Shown here: in pieces, positions 63,998 to 64,000 of the stretch
Layout: every line of letters starts with the position of its first letter
Position numbering within the stretch: the stretch's first letter is position 1
Assembly: GCF_030409805.1 (NCBI RefSeq)
Contig: NZ_JAUFQP010000007.1
Location: forward strand, 62,001 to 126,000
Length of the DNA stretch: 64,000 bases
Reading direction: 5' to 3'
Origin: Algibacter miyuki
GTDB taxonomy: Bacteria > Bacteroidota > Bacteroidia > Flavobacteriales > Flavobacteriaceae
Program-made: the position numbers and the translations under genes
Notes under the pieces: model-generated
Told to the model about the DNA's origin: nothing
Database searches by the model: none
The model's input: only the letters and a program-made list of their open reading frames with translations

Positions 63998-64000
63998 ATA

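Noticed and set aside
1..64000. CRISPR arrays, rRNA, known IS transposases, toxin-antitoxin or restriction systems
   Set aside because: No regularly spaced repeats, rRNA signatures or recognisable transposase, toxin or restriction-enzyme motifs were seen in either strand.

Overview
The window comes from a chromosome of a marine-type Flavobacteriaceae bacterium (Bacteroidota). The evidence is low GC with Lys/Asn/Ile-rich proteins, promoters of the TTG...TAnnTTTG type, no consistent Shine-Dalgarno sequences, tRNAs without encoded CCA, and lineage-typical genes: exosortase XrtF with its partner, a GYDIA-type GHMP kinase, a GatB-AspRS fusion, a FolK-deoxynucleoside kinase fusion, a CRTAC1/ASPIC protein and a LytS/LytTR pair with TPRs. 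No rRNA, CRISPR array or intact IS element was seen.

Layout. 1-9.4 kb: end of a YitT-like gene, a GHMP kinase, then a long leftward envelope block (coaX, outer-membrane protein, TPR protein, lptC, small membrane protein, CNNM/CBS protein, PpiD-like isomerase). 9.5-13.4 kb: tRNA-Phe and a three-gene biotin-dependent carboxylase set. 13.5-28.3 kb: a helicase-like NTPase fragment, YceI, a Crp-family regulator, an MFS pump, gatA plus gatB-aspS, small membrane proteins, a cation/proton antiporter, and a leftward operon (six-TM protein, CRTAC1, CxxC protein, four-TM protein) whose last gene is broken.

28.70-35.73 kb is a complete-looking 7.0-kb integrated element at the 3' end of tRNA-Leu(UAA). 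It has a 21-bp att direct repeat, near-identical 25-bp double-GGTTGGCAA arm sites just inside both ends, a tyrosine integrase, an RteC-like protein, an excisionase-like HTH protein, a Rep-like protein and one lone phage tail-type structural protein. The insertion separated tRNA-Leu from what looks like its native terminator, and the element's right end supplies another. This is the best candidate for an undescribed system: an integrative, possibly phage-satellite-like element with CTnDOT-style excision genes and a cargo slot.

35.8-46.4 kb: tRNA-Gly, mutS, RNA and SAM methyltransferases, folK-dnk, queuosine-precursor transporter, AsmA-like protein, XrtF pair, fRMsr. 46.7-55.5 kb: purH, then the cell-elongation cluster mreB-mreC-mreD-mrdA-rodA followed by a lipoprotein peptide deformylase and murI. 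55.7-64 kb: a sulfatase lipoprotein, a membrane protein, decayed DNA, gamma-carbonic anhydrase, a LytTR/LytS two-component pair and a vWA lipoprotein. Three clear copies and one degenerate copy of a structured intergenic repeat (GCGTTAGGGATTG ... GGGGAACGCC) lie in gene-free gaps at 38.8, 55.5, 58.7 and 63.8 kb.
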